From positions 310,001-374,000 of the forward strand of contig NZ_JACJRU010000002.1 of NCBI RefSeq assembly GCF_014697425.1: a stretch of 64,000 bases of DNA, read 5' to 3'. Positions 53,788-64,000 of this stretch are shown here, in pieces. Under the pieces are notes generated by a model that did no database searches, was not told the origin of the DNA, and saw nothing but the letters and a program-made list of their open reading frames with translations. Position numbers and translations under genes: made by a program. Numbering within the stretch: position 1 is the first letter of the stretch; every line of letters begins with the position of its first letter. The DNA is from Nostoc sp. FACHB-110. GTDB taxonomy: Bacteria > Cyanobacteriota > Cyanobacteriia > Cyanobacteriales > Nostocaceae.

Positions 53788-53964
53788 ATGGTTTGTTCTG
53801 GAATACTTCAGAAACATCAGTCTGATGAACATCTCCCAATTTGTGAGCATCGACTGTTAGTGCATCCCCAGGGAAGCAAAGGAAGCGTTTAGATCACTCA
53901 GCAAGAAGTCAAAGCATTCTTTGAGGCGGCTTTGACTTCAGTTACTCATAACTTTCTTGGGTGA
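53788..53964 (+). pseudogene. Possible 58-codon ORF interrupted by an in-frame TAG
   Basis: From the ATG at 53788 the frame reads MVCSGILQKHQSDEH...HPQGSKGSV, then TAG at 53890-53892, then ITQQEVKAFFEAALTSVTHNFLG before TGA at 53962. Both parts look protein-like in the same frame, so it may be a broken small gene. A true gene family was not recognised. The rest of the gap 53588-54042 contains only short repeats. Confidence 0.3.
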
Positions 53965-54042
53965 GAATTGTTGTTGCGTTGTGCAACTAATTTAATATAA
54001 GTAATTACCCGGAGTTTCCGTCGTGTTTATGGCTGGTGTTGC

Positions 54043-55191
54043 ATGACTTCTGATTTTGCTATCCCTAATCCAGAGTCAAATTCTGCACTTCCTGAGGCAG
54101 AGTCAATCACTCACCTATCGGATGTAGAAATAAATCCTATCGTTGCTGATATTGATCATGAGTTGAATTCTGCCACGAATGAAACAGATCCCCATGCTGT
54201 GATTCCTGATGCGGAATTATCATCTGTACTTCTCTATTTAAAGACCAATTCTCCTTCTTTGGTGTTAAATCCAGATTCTGTTCCTCAAGAATTAGAATCA
54301 AGCTCTCAACATCAAGATATACAGTTAAATTCTGCCCCTAGGGAATTGGAGTTAACATTGACTAACGACGTAGAAACTAATGCGGAAAACCCAGAGGTAG
54401 ATTTGAGTGCTGCGCTTTGGGATAATGTACCAGAAATCGATAGTCGGCTGAAAAACAGCATCCAAGTTCAGTTTAAAAATGAAGCTGGCAGATTGTTAGT
54501 GATTTTGCCGTCAGAATCTCAATTACCAGCCTCAGACATAGCTTGGGCGGAAATTTGGCAACAATTGAAGGTGCGATTAAACGCAGGCGATCGCTTACGG
54601 GTGGCGAATACACCAGTCCATTTGGTTGCCCATGACCGTTTATTAGATGGGCGACAACTGCAAGATTTAGCCGATAGTTTTAGTGAAGTACAACTCCAGC
54701 TAAAATCTGTCGCCACTAGTCGCAGACAAACTGCGATCGCGGCTGTGACATCGGGCTATTCCGTAGAACAATTACAGCCCCACACTTCCCTCAATTCCGA
54801 AGCCCAAGCCACGGCTACAACCCAAGCAGACGCGCTATATCTGGAAATGACCGTCCGTTCAGGAGTCGAAATTCGGCATCCAGGAACAGTAATTTTGCTA
54901 GGAGATGTCAATCCAGGTGGTATCGTAGTTGCAGAAGGAGATATTTTAGTGTGGGGGCGTTTACGTGGAATTGCTCATGCTGGTGCTGGCGGGAACCGTG
55001 AGTGCCTGATTATGGCTTTACAAATGGAACCTACTCAATTGCGAATCGCCGATGCTGTAGCCAGAGCGCCAGAAAAGCTACCATCGCAATTTTCTCCCGA
55101 AGTGGCACATATCACGCCACAAGGTATTCGCATCGCTAGAGCTACTGATTTTTCTCGAAATCAATTAGCTAGGATTAATCCAGTACCATAA
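54043..55191 (+). CDS. minC: Septum-site determining protein MinC
   Basis: A 382-residue MinC. The C-terminal beta-helix domain is evident: GVEIRHPGTVILLGDVNPGG, VAEGDILVWGRLRGIAHAGA and a tail region for MinD binding. Residues about 140-240 correspond to the N-terminal FtsZ-inhibiting domain (IQVQFKNEAGRLLVILPSES). Ahead is an acidic, low-complexity extension of about 130 residues (repeats of PE/DAE/SNS) typical of filamentous cyanobacteria. With MinD and MinE it prevents polar or misplaced Z-rings. It is the first gene of minCDE. Confidence 0.95.
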   Translation: MTSDFAIPNPESNSALPEAESITHLSDVEINPIVADIDHELNSATNETDPHAVIPDAELSSVLLYLKTNSPSLVLNPDSVPQELESSSQHQDIQLNSAPRELELTLTNDVETNAENPEVDLSAALWDNVPEIDSRLKNSIQVQFKNEAGRLLVILPSESQLPASDIAWAEIWQQLKVRLNAGDRLRVANTPVHLVAHDRLLDGRQLQDLADSFSEVQLQLKSVATSRRQTAIAAVTSGYSVEQLQPHTSLNSEAQATATTQADALYLEMTVRSGVEIRHPGTVILLGDVNPGGIVVAEGDILVWGRLRGIAHAGAGGNRECLIMALQMEPTQLRIADAVARAPEKLPSQFSPEVAHITPQGIRIARATDFSRNQLARINPVP

Positions 55192-55238
55192 ATATTTATT
55201 ATATAATTCCTGAACCCTCATCGCTCGCAACTCTGAAC

Positions 55239-56045
55239 ATGACTCGCATTATTGTGATTACCTCCGGCAAAGGAGGGGTGGGTAAAACTACAGTATCAGC
55301 AAACCTAGGAATGGCCCTGGCTAAAATGGGTCGTCAAATTGCCTTGGTTGACGCAGATTTTGGTCTGAGAAATTTGGACTTGCTGTTAGGACTGGAAAAC
55401 CGCATCGTTTATACAGCCGTAGAAGTTCTTTCTAGAGAGTGTCGCCTAGAACAAGCTTTAGTTAAAGACAAGCGCCAAACCAACCTCGTACTTCTACCAG
55501 CAGCCCAAAACCGTTCTAAAGATGCAGTCACCCCCGAACAAATGAAGTTACTGGTGAATGCACTAGCCCAAAAATATCAGTATGTGATTATTGATAGTCC
55601 GGCGGGAATTGAAAACGGATTTAAAAATGCGATCGCCCCAGCCAAAGAAGCCTTGATTGTCACCACGCCAGAAATCTCCGCCGTTCGGGATGCTGATCGG
55701 GTAGTTGGGTTACTAGAAGCACAAGGCATTAAGCGTGTACACTTAATAATCAACCGAATCAGACCAGCAATGGTACAGGCAAATGATATGATGTCTGTTC
55801 AAGATGTTCAAGAACTTCTGGCAATTCCCTTGATTGGCGTGATCCCGGACGATGAGCGTGTGATTGTCTCGACCAATCGCGGCGAACCTTTGGTATTAGG
55901 TGATACTCCCTCTTTAGCGGCCCTAGCGGTGGAAAATATTGCTCGCAGATTAGAAGGAGAAACCGTCGAATTCTTGGATCTCGACGCACCCCCAGATAAC
56001 ATCTTCGCCCGGTTGCGTAAGTTGTTGTGGACAAAGATTGTTTAA
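55239..56045 (+). CDS. minD: Septum-site determining ATPase MinD
   Basis: A 268-residue ParA/MinD ATPase with the deviant Walker A GKGGVGKTT (about 10-18), ALVDADFGLRNLDLLLG as switch I, VIIDSPAGIE as Walker B/switch II, and the C-terminal amphipathic membrane helix (NIFARLRKLLW). It recruits MinC to the membrane and is cycled by MinE. The start is 47 bases after minC and minE begins 28 bases later, so minCDE is one operon. Confidence 0.97.
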   Translation: MTRIIVITSGKGGVGKTTVSANLGMALAKMGRQIALVDADFGLRNLDLLLGLENRIVYTAVEVLSRECRLEQALVKDKRQTNLVLLPAAQNRSKDAVTPEQMKLLVNALAQKYQYVIIDSPAGIENGFKNAIAPAKEALIVTTPEISAVRDADRVVGLLEAQGIKRVHLIINRIRPAMVQANDMMSVQDVQELLAIPLIGVIPDDERVIVSTNRGEPLVLGDTPSLAALAVENIARRLEGETVEFLDLDAPPDNIFARLRKLLWTKIV

Positions 56046-56073
56046 TGTTTCAGTCTCCTGACATCTATTAGCA

Positions 56074-56373
56074 ATGATCATTGAACTTATCGAAAGACTT
56101 TTTTCTCGACCTCCAGAAAACAGTCGCAATCAAGTTAAACGTCGCCTACAAGTCGTCATAGCCCACGACCGAGCCGATCTAGATGCTCAGACGTTAGAAA
56201 AAATGCGTCAAGAAATTCTAGATATCGTCTGCCGCTACGTGGAAATCGACACTGAAGGCTTAGAATTTTCTTTAGAAAGCAATCAAAGAACAACAGCTTT
56301 GATTGCTAATTTACCCATCCGTAGGGTGAAAGATTCTATGTCTTTGTTAGAAAGTGGTGATAAGTCACAGTAA
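56074..56373 (+). CDS. minE: Cell division topological specificity factor MinE
   Basis: A 99-residue MinE. The N-terminal [11 protein letters not shown] helix is the anti-MinCD segment, followed by [41 protein letters not shown], the conserved topological-specificity core. It stimulates MinD ATPase and sets the division site. It is the last gene of the operon. Confidence 0.95.
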   Translation: MIIELIERLFSRPPENSRNQVKRRLQVVIAHDRADLDAQTLEKMRQEILDIVCRYVEIDTEGLEFSLESNQRTTALIANLPIRRVKDSMSLLESGDKSQ

Positions 56374-56484
56374 ATGACAAAAAGTACTGAGTGTTGAGTA
56401 CTAAGTAAAAATCATATTAGTCTCTAGTCCCCATTTTCTTTAAAGTGGTGAAGTTTTTGCGTTGAAACTGTTATGTAAAATTAT

Positions 56485-56994
56485 TTAAGCGATCGCCCTC
56501 AGCCCATAATATATACAGGCTAAACTCCCAACTATATAAACAAACCAAGTAAGAAAAAAGCCAATAGCCCTCCCTGGTGAAGGGCCATAGGTTTTGATTA
56601 AACCCCAAGCATGAGCAATTCGCGCTAAAGTTAGACTCCCTCCCAACAGCCACAATAGCCAAGTTGGTACTTGCATTAGCTCTAAAGCAAGTAAAAACAA
56701 TAATGCTTGAGGTACATACTCAGCAAAATTTCCATGTGCGCGCACCTTGCGTTGCAGCAAGCCATTATCTTGATTTTGCGGGGTCAATAAATTTTGCGTG
56801 CTTTTATCCACAAAAGCCGCCCAAGCACTAGGATTGATTAATGGGTCGGGTTGTTGGGCTACATCTTCATGAGACTCACCATGCCAAACTCGTGTTTTTA
56901 CCCGTTCAAAGGTCGCAATATAAGAGAGAACAAAAGCTGTTAGACCATTAAGCCCAATAAAAAGGGTGGAGATGGGAACAGAATTTTCGAGCAT
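56485..56994 (-). CDS. MAPEG family membrane protein
   Basis: A 169-residue protein with four transmembrane helices and the MAPEG-type loop between helices 1 and 2, including RKVRAHGNFAEYVPQALLFLLALE, where the Arg/His and Asn-Phe-x-Glu are typical of glutathione-binding members. The insertion between helix 1 and this loop (VWHGESHEDVAQQPDPL...) is longer than usual. MAPEG proteins conjugate glutathione or convert eicosanoid-like lipids in membranes. It converges with minE. Confidence 0.88.
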   Translation of the reverse strand: MLENSVPISTLFIGLNGLTAFVLSYIATFERVKTRVWHGESHEDVAQQPDPLINPSAWAAFVDKSTQNLLTPQNQDNGLLQRKVRAHGNFAEYVPQALLFLLALELMQVPTWLLWLLGGSLTLARIAHAWGLIKTYGPSPGRAIGFFLTWFVYIVGSLACIYYGLRAIA

Positions 56995-57138
56995 TTTTCT
57001 TGAGTTATAGGGTTATCCAAGGTAGTGAGAACATCGATGAACAGGGTGTAGGGACACCTGCTTTAAAGAAGGAGTTTCAAATATGCAAGTTAAAAAATAC
57101 TTTTAGGGCATCATACAGCTATTTGCTAACTTATTGAC

Positions 57139-57178
57139 CAAAAAAATTTCCCGCCATCAGCTGTGCCAACAACGGGAA
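57139..57178 (-). terminator. Intrinsic terminator of the gene at 57204
   Basis: On the minus strand TTCCCG...CGGGAA (6-bp stem at 57148-57153 and 57173-57178) is followed by a run of seven T. The position just after the stop of the gene at 57204-58532 fits a Rho-independent terminator. Confidence 0.7.
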
Positions 57179-57203
57179 GCAATCGGATTGTTGATAAACT
57201 TAA

Positions 57204-58532
57204 CTATCGAGTCGCTACTTGCGGCCCTGCCCAAACTTCCGACACTTTATCCCCGAAAGTGACAGGTTGATCGGAATCTGTGGGATTTACGGTTTTACCA
57301 TCAGTAGCAACTTGGACTAAAGGCCATTCTTCTTCGCCCATTTCTCCCGCCCGAAACAGCACGCGATCGGGTTGGTTTTTACTCCAACCAAGAAGTACCG
57401 CAATCTTTTCATGCTCATCTTCGTTACGGGTAGGAGCGACAGTGTTAGTGTGGTTTTTTTGACGATCCCAAATGACTGCATGGTCTGTAGCATCGCCTGT
57501 ATTGAATACACCTTCAAACTTGCGTGCTAAAAAGCGATCGCTCTTTTCTGACCAGCTAACAGGAACTAACACGCCAATTTGGCCATTTTCACTGGTCTGT
57601 TCTGGCTGTGACCCCTGAGTATGTAATAGCGGATCATTTGTTTGAGAAGTAGAAGCCATCACCCGCAGATTCTTGGTTTGTCTATCTTCCACAAACATCA
57701 CACTAGTCACACGGCTATTGTACATTTCGGGTTTAATTTCCATTGTCACCCGACTGTAAACAGCATACTTACCATCAGGGGAAATCACAGGCACACTACG
57801 GTAATAACGTACACCAGAAATTCCCTTAGAGCCAACAGCCTCTTGAGTGGCTACAATCCATTTCCAAGGAATAGGATGAGGGCTACCGATGGGATCTAAT
57901 TGCTCGGCTTCCTCCTCGCTGGGTGCGGCCATCGCTGGCGGTTCAGTGGTCGAATCTGGTGCTGACTCTTGGGGAATTGGGGCGATGGCGGGAATTCGAT
58001 TTGATGCCGATAAACCGACTAGAGCATTTTTGTTTGCCGCAAAATCATGATCCCGCATCAAAGATTCAATTGCCGCAGATGGCAATTTTCCATGAGTTAT
58101 GGATGCTTGAGGTATAGGAGCTAATTCCACCGCAGCCAAAGGATCGACTGTTTTTAAATCCTTGCTGATGTGATTAGTCGGTATTGAATAATCTGTTACT
58201 ACTAGAGAATCAATTTTTTGTGCTTCTATAACTGGTTTTTCCCCAACTCCAGCTATTTTTTGGGGTAATAAGCCAGATTTCTCAATAGAGGAGTTGTTAG
58301 CACCATCGTGAAACATTCCCGCTAAATCAGACTCAGCTATAGAAGCCGTTTGGTCTGGTACAGTTTCCGATTCTCCGCTTTCAGGAGTAATTTTTGCTAC
58401 TACTTTGGATTGTTTAGCAGAGGTAGAGTGGCCTGATGCTGCAATTAAAGGAGCAATCAGCATCACTACGACAACAGAATTGAGAAATGGTTGCACACGG
58501 AACCATCCTGACAGCAAGAGGGGTTTGAGCAT
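57204..58532 (-). CDS. Membrane-anchored protein of unknown function
   Basis: A 442-residue protein. The N-terminus has one hydrophobic helix (FLNSVVVVMLIAPLIAAS). A low-complexity region of about 190 residues rich in Pro, Ser, Ala and Glu follows, and then a globular C-terminal domain (IPWKWIVATQEAVGSKGISGVRYYRSVPVISPDGKYAVYSRVTM to VSEVWAGPQVATR). The latter resembles a single-propeller or TolB-like strand set (SPDGKYAVYSR) but I would not assign a family. It is probably exported and anchored in the plasma membrane or periplasm. A terminator follows. Confidence 0.75.
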   Translation of the reverse strand: MLKPLLLSGWFRVQPFLNSVVVVMLIAPLIAASGHSTSAKQSKVVAKITPESGESETVPDQTASIAESDLAGMFHDGANNSSIEKSGLLPQKIAGVGEKPVIEAQKIDSLVVTDYSIPTNHISKDLKTVDPLAAVELAPIPQASITHGKLPSAAIESLMRDHDFAANKNALVGLSASNRIPAIAPIPQESAPDSTTEPPAMAAPSEEEAEQLDPIGSPHPIPWKWIVATQEAVGSKGISGVRYYRSVPVISPDGKYAVYSRVTMEIKPEMYNSRVTSVMFVEDRQTKNLRVMASTSQTNDPLLHTQGSQPEQTSENGQIGVLVPVSWSEKSDRFLARKFEGVFNTGDATDHAVIWDRQKNHTNTVAPTRNEDEHEKIAVLLGWSKNQPDRVLFRAGEMGEEEWPLVQVATDGKTVNPTDSDQPVTFGDKVSEVWAGPQVATR

Positions 58533-58743
58533 GGTGGACTCTCTAGAAGTGCGGGTGCTGTGTGAGGAGCAATAGAAGCCTATGCAGCGAGAGGAAAGGT
58601 GATGACTACAGGTATAACAACAAACTCAAAGTTTGAATGAGTTGCCAAAGATAATTTTTTTAAACTTGCAGAGTGTGACAAAAATTTAGTATCATTACTA
58701 CACCTTTTGCTTACTAAATACTGTTTATTTGCTTGCAGCAACT

Positions 58744-58890
58744 ATGCCAGCACAAACTGATGCAGATGGACTAACAAATTACTGCATAAAAAGTTGTTTA
58801 GCCACCACTAATACTCAACCGCACCAAAAACTGGTACTCGGTTCAAGAGTACTAAACGTATCATGTAGGCTACAGATACAGGCAGCCTAG
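58744..58890 (+). other. 48-codon ORF in a 970-base gap, probably not a gene
   Basis: The frame MPAQTDADGLTNYCIKSCL... runs to TAG at 58888-58890. It has no Shine-Dalgarno sequence and no recognisable family. A second frame overlapping its end reads TGSLEVEQIAELLGWT, so the area could be a gene remnant. The gap 58533-59500 otherwise contains AT-rich sequence and AAGTAAAA-type simple repeats near 59350. Confidence 0.2.
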
Positions 58891-59500
58891 AGGTAGAGCA
58901 AATAGCTGAACTGTTGGGATGGACTTGAGCAGTGAATTACTAAGCCGCAGGAGGCTCCCCTATTTATACCTGCTACAACAGCGCAGACCCCGATAACGGT
59001 AGAAGTGAGTGAGGCGTTTTTTTAAAAGCTAGGAAAGCTGACGCACAACACATAATACTCGAAAATTATAGTTAGTATCCACCTTTAGAAAGAAATTGAT
59101 ATCTAACTGTAACAATTGCGAGATCGCAACTTCACTTATAACCGTAATTGAGTAAAAATAGTCAAGCAGGTTAGGTAAACCTAACAAGGCTTATTGTGTA
59201 TGATATGTAGCTGAATCAGCCTCATAAAAAGGTATCAAGTTAATATCAGTTTATCAAGCTGTTGAGTTAAATTATATCCAGTTTATCAAGAAAATCTGGA
59301 TTTCGCCAAGAGAATGTGAGGAATAGAAACAGAAAGTTTAAAGATGGTAATTAAAAGTAACTAAGTAAAAAAAGGCAAAAGTAACAAGTGAAAAGTGAAA
59401 ATAAAGAAATATACGTACAGTAGATTTTGCCGATTTTATCTAGTAGGTTTTGAAGAATATAGCTTTTTTGGCGATTTTAGCAACTCTCAAATCTTGACTA

Positions 59501-60505
59501 ATGAAAATTGTATTTTTTGGTACTCCAGAATTTGCGGTTCCTACTCTCGAAAAATTACTGAACCACCCGGAATTTGAAGTTTTAGCTGTTGTTACCCAAC
59601 CAGATAAACGTCGGGAACGAGGAAATAAACTAACTCCTTCGCCAGTCAAAACAGTTGCTCTCCATCACAATTTGCCTGTTTGGCAACCCGAAAGAGTCAA
59701 AAAAGATGGGGAAACATTGACAAACTTACAAAACACTCATGCTGATGCCTTTGTAGTCGTAGCCTATGGACAGATTTTGTCAAAAAAAATCTTGAATATG
59801 CCCAAATTAGGTTGTATTAACGTGCATGGTTCAATTTTACCGAAATATCGCGGTGCGGCTCCGATTCAGTGGTGTATTTATCACGGTGAACCAGAAACAG
59901 GAATTACCACGATGTTGATGGATGCTGGGATGGATACAGGGGCGATGTTATTAAAAGCAACCACACCGATTAATTTGTTAGATAATGCTGACAATTTAGC
60001 GGCAAGATTAGCCACAATTGGTGGAGATTTATTAATAGAAACTTTGTTAAAGCTCAAGCATCAAGAAATTGAAGCAATTCCTCAAGATAACTCAGAGGCT
60101 ACGTATGCATCTTTGATTCAAAAGCCAGATTACGAATTAGATTGGTCAAAGAGTGCCATACAGTTACATAATCAAATTCGGGGTTTTTATCCCCATTGTT
60201 TTACGACTTTTCGTCAGCAAACTCTCAAAATTACAGCCTCCTTTCCCCTTGGTACTACTTACGTGGCGGAACTACCACCAGAATTAGAAAAGTTACGTCC
60301 AAAATTTGCTGAGTTATCCACTATATCTGGGAGTCCAGGTGAAATAGTAAGCATTGCCAAGGGAATAGGAGCGATCGCCCAAACTGGTGAAGGTTTATTA
60401 TTATTACGAGAAGTTCAGCTAGCAGGTAAACGTCCCCAGTCGGGATGGGATTTTGTTAATGGTATGCGGTTAACAGTAGGGGAAATGCTGAAGTCGGAAT
60501 TGTGA
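59501..60505 (+). CDS. fmt: Methionyl-tRNA formyltransferase
   Basis: A 334-residue enzyme with the N-terminal formyltransferase fold: [39 protein letters not shown], and the catalytic/folate region [19 protein letters not shown] followed by [13 protein letters not shown] with the catalytic Asp. The C-terminal OB-like domain ([28 protein letters not shown]) binds tRNA. It formylates initiator Met-tRNA using 10-formyl-THF. It is monocistronic here. Confidence 0.97.
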   Translation: MKIVFFGTPEFAVPTLEKLLNHPEFEVLAVVTQPDKRRERGNKLTPSPVKTVALHHNLPVWQPERVKKDGETLTNLQNTHADAFVVVAYGQILSKKILNMPKLGCINVHGSILPKYRGAAPIQWCIYHGEPETGITTMLMDAGMDTGAMLLKATTPINLLDNADNLAARLATIGGDLLIETLLKLKHQEIEAIPQDNSEATYASLIQKPDYELDWSKSAIQLHNQIRGFYPHCFTTFRQQTLKITASFPLGTTYVAELPPELEKLRPKFAELSTISGSPGEIVSIAKGIGAIAQTGEGLLLLREVQLAGKRPQSGWDFVNGMRLTVGEMLKSEL

Positions 60506-60539
60506 AGTCTGAAGTCGAAAATAATTCATACTTCATAAT

Positions 60540-60893
60540 TCATGCTTGTTCATAGTAGCGACAGTCTTGACAGGGGCCGTGCGGGTTAACTGCACAGCGC
60601 ACAATTTCTGAATGGGCGTTAAACACACAAGTAGCATCACCAACTATCCAACGCCCATCTACTAAGCTTTTTTCTGCTGGTCTTTGAGCAGACTGGACGT
60701 AAAGGGCGATATTATACAACCGATAACGCCCAGATTTAAATTGATATCTATGGCGACGTTCTAAAACAGCGTAGGTTTTACCTTGAAAATCGAGATAGTT
60801 TCCTGGTTGGGGTGTCCAGTCGAGTTGGACTTTACCGAGGGACTGACGCGGGTGCGTCAGAATAACCTCGGTTGGTAGAGAGTCTGGCTCCAT
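60540..60893 (-). CDS. Conserved cyanobacterial hypothetical protein (DUF6464-like)
   Basis: A 117-residue soluble protein with VLERRHRYQFKSGRYRLYNIALYVQ, GDATCVFNAHSEIVRCAVNPHGPCQDCRYYE, in which three closing Cys (C-x7-C-x2-C) could bind metal or form a disulphide cluster. I associate it with the cyanobacterial DUF6464 family with moderate certainty. Function unknown. It converges with fmt. Confidence 0.75.
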   Translation of the reverse strand: MEPDSLPTEVILTHPRQSLGKVQLDWTPQPGNYLDFQGKTYAVLERRHRYQFKSGRYRLYNIALYVQSAQRPAEKSLVDGRWIVGDATCVFNAHSEIVRCAVNPHGPCQDCRYYEQA

Positions 60894-60971
60894 AAGTAAT
60901 GGGTGATATGGTTTACATTATAAAAATAGTATCGCAGGAGCCTACTATTACTAATCCAACTTAGATTATAA

Positions 60972-61973
60972 TTAATGATTCACGTTATTTTGGCTCAGGC
61001 GATCGCGCACAGCTACAGCAAGATCGGCAAAGTCACTAAATACGCCATCAACACCTAAATTGAAAAATAGTTCGGCTTCTTTTTCGGGATCACCTAAAAA
61101 ATCTAAAGGTAAAAAGCAATCTTCATTGCGAAAAGTCCAAATATGTACTTGTAACCCAACTGCATGGGCATCCTGCACTAAATTTGTGGCAGCTTGTAAC
61201 TTACCTGTACTATCTTTCGGCACTAAAATATCTTTATGAATGCCTATTGCTTGAGCATATTCAGCGATTGATTCTAAACCTGATGTGGTGATTAAATCCG
61301 CATAGGTCTGACTTTCACCACGTAAAATCACATCATAAGGTTGACCCGTTAAATTAATCAGTTGGACTAACGGTAAATTAGTTTTCTGTGCTAAATATTG
61401 CAAATTTGCGACTTCAAAAGACTGAATAAAAACAGATGCATTTGCGCCTTGATAATCGTTGGTGATGAGAGTAGTAAGTAAATTATCTTCTAAGGGCAAA
61501 CCTATAGATTGAAAATAACTAGGATGTTTTGTCTCTGGGTAAATCCCAATCTTTCTTCCCAGAGTAGCAGTTTTGTGTTTAGCTAAATCAATAATTTCTT
61601 GTAGGGTAGGAATTTCCCACAGCCCATTATATTTTGTATTTGCCAGGCGTATTTGGGGAATCCGTTCTGTGGCTTTGAGAGTTTTAATTTCTGCTAGGGT
61701 AAAGTCTTCGGTAAACCAGCCCGTTTTGGTTTCACCATCAATGATTTTAGTAGTGTGTAAATGGGCAAATTCACGATGATGAGCAACATCTGTAGTTTGG
61801 GAAATTTCATTTTCGTGACGCGCAATTAAAACCCCATCTTTAGTAGCAACTAAATCGGGTTCAATATAGTCAGCCCCTAAATTAATAGCTAATTCATAGG
61901 CGGCTAAGGTATGCTCTGGAAGATAGCCACTAGCACCACGATGGGCAATTACAATAGGGATTTTGGTGTTCAA
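60972..61973 (-). CDS. glpQ: Glycerophosphodiester phosphodiesterase
   Basis: A 333-residue GDPD-family enzyme. The catalytic barrel starts VIAHRGASGYLPEHTLAAYELAI, then GADYIEPDLVATKDGVLIARHE, which supply the two His and the metal-binding Glu and Asp. The rest matches the GlpQ-like subfamily (QSFEVANLQYL, LGVDGVFSDFADLAV). It hydrolyses glycerophosphodiesters to glycerol-3-phosphate. Translation starts at TTG 61973, because an upstream in-frame TAA rules out an earlier start and the HRG motif lies only 13 residues in. No signal peptide is visible, unlike periplasmic GlpQ, so it appears cytoplasmic. Confidence 0.92.
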   Translation of the reverse strand: MNTKIPIVIAHRGASGYLPEHTLAAYELAINLGADYIEPDLVATKDGVLIARHENEISQTTDVAHHREFAHLHTTKIIDGETKTGWFTEDFTLAEIKTLKATERIPQIRLANTKYNGLWEIPTLQEIIDLAKHKTATLGRKIGIYPETKHPSYFQSIGLPLEDNLLTTLITNDYQGANASVFIQSFEVANLQYLAQKTNLPLVQLINLTGQPYDVILRGESQTYADLITTSGLESIAEYAQAIGIHKDILVPKDSTGKLQAATNLVQDAHAVGLQVHIWTFRNEDCFLPLDFLGDPEKEAELFFNLGVDGVFSDFADLAVAVRDRLSQNNVNH

Positions 61974-62110
61974 GGCAAGTGTGCAGTCGGCAACTATTTA
62001 AGTCATATATTTGATATTGCCACATTAAACCACCTGGCGGATGCCAATATAGAGGTAACAGCGAGTACTCTAGAGGGGTGTGTCTGATTTATCTAAATTA
62101 TTTGTGATAA

Positions 62111-64000
<1,890 letters not shown>

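Overview
The window looks like chromosome from a filamentous, probably heterocyst-forming cyanobacterium (Nostocales). The evidence is frequent GCGATCGC (HIP1) octamers, a menF/menA-menC-menE block, a minCDE operon, an SLH-containing iron-uptake-type porin, large NB-ARC/WD40 proteins, a GGGGCAG heptamer repeat and many short palindromic or MITE-like intergenic repeats. No tRNA, rRNA, CRISPR array or transposase gene was seen. The two end genes are cut by the window: a GH63-type glucosidase on the left and ligA on the right.

Region 1 (1-25.5 kb) is almost entirely minus strand and dominated by an oxidative accessory-metabolism cluster. One apparent seven-gene operon (8863 down to 3171) encodes two DJ-1/PfpI proteins, a ThDP-dependent benzoylformate-decarboxylase-like enzyme, three NTF2/SnoaL-like proteins (one an internal duplication) and a VOC protein; it ends at a perfect 15-bp hairpin. 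Next come an orphan VirB10/TrbI-like protein, an SDR pair, an SMP-30-like lipoprotein, a structurally unusual cytochrome P450, a GMC oxidoreductase, an MDR oxidoreductase and two Tat-exported VOC paralogs. A copper module (CopA-type ATPase plus Atx1-type chaperone) and a porin follow. A direct-repeat motif with 19-bp period stands upstream of the DJ-1 operon, the first Tat-VOC gene and the porin, with a weaker copy before the SDR pair. These units may form one regulon. An AraC-family regulator at 28.4-29.1 kb is a possible but unproven controller.

Region 2 (26-41 kb) holds malQ, a zinc-ribbon mini-protein, the AraC regulator, an NTF2-like protein, and a 1.5-kb structured intergenic region ahead of a heme-oxygenase-like diiron-type protein and a small secreted-type peptide. 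Two large paralogous STAND ATPases follow, each with an N-terminal helix-turn-helix-like region, NB-ARC, a short pentapeptide-like stretch and exactly 14 WD40 repeats.

Region 3 (41-64 kb) is mostly housekeeping: phylloquinone genes (menF divergent from menA-menC-menE), a giant RTX-like repeat protein, a Rieske protein, a DUF1537 kinase, minCDE, a MAPEG protein, fmt, a glycerophosphodiesterase and ligA. The least explained content is the putative regulon of region 1 and the structured leader plus diiron-type gene near 30-32.7 kb.
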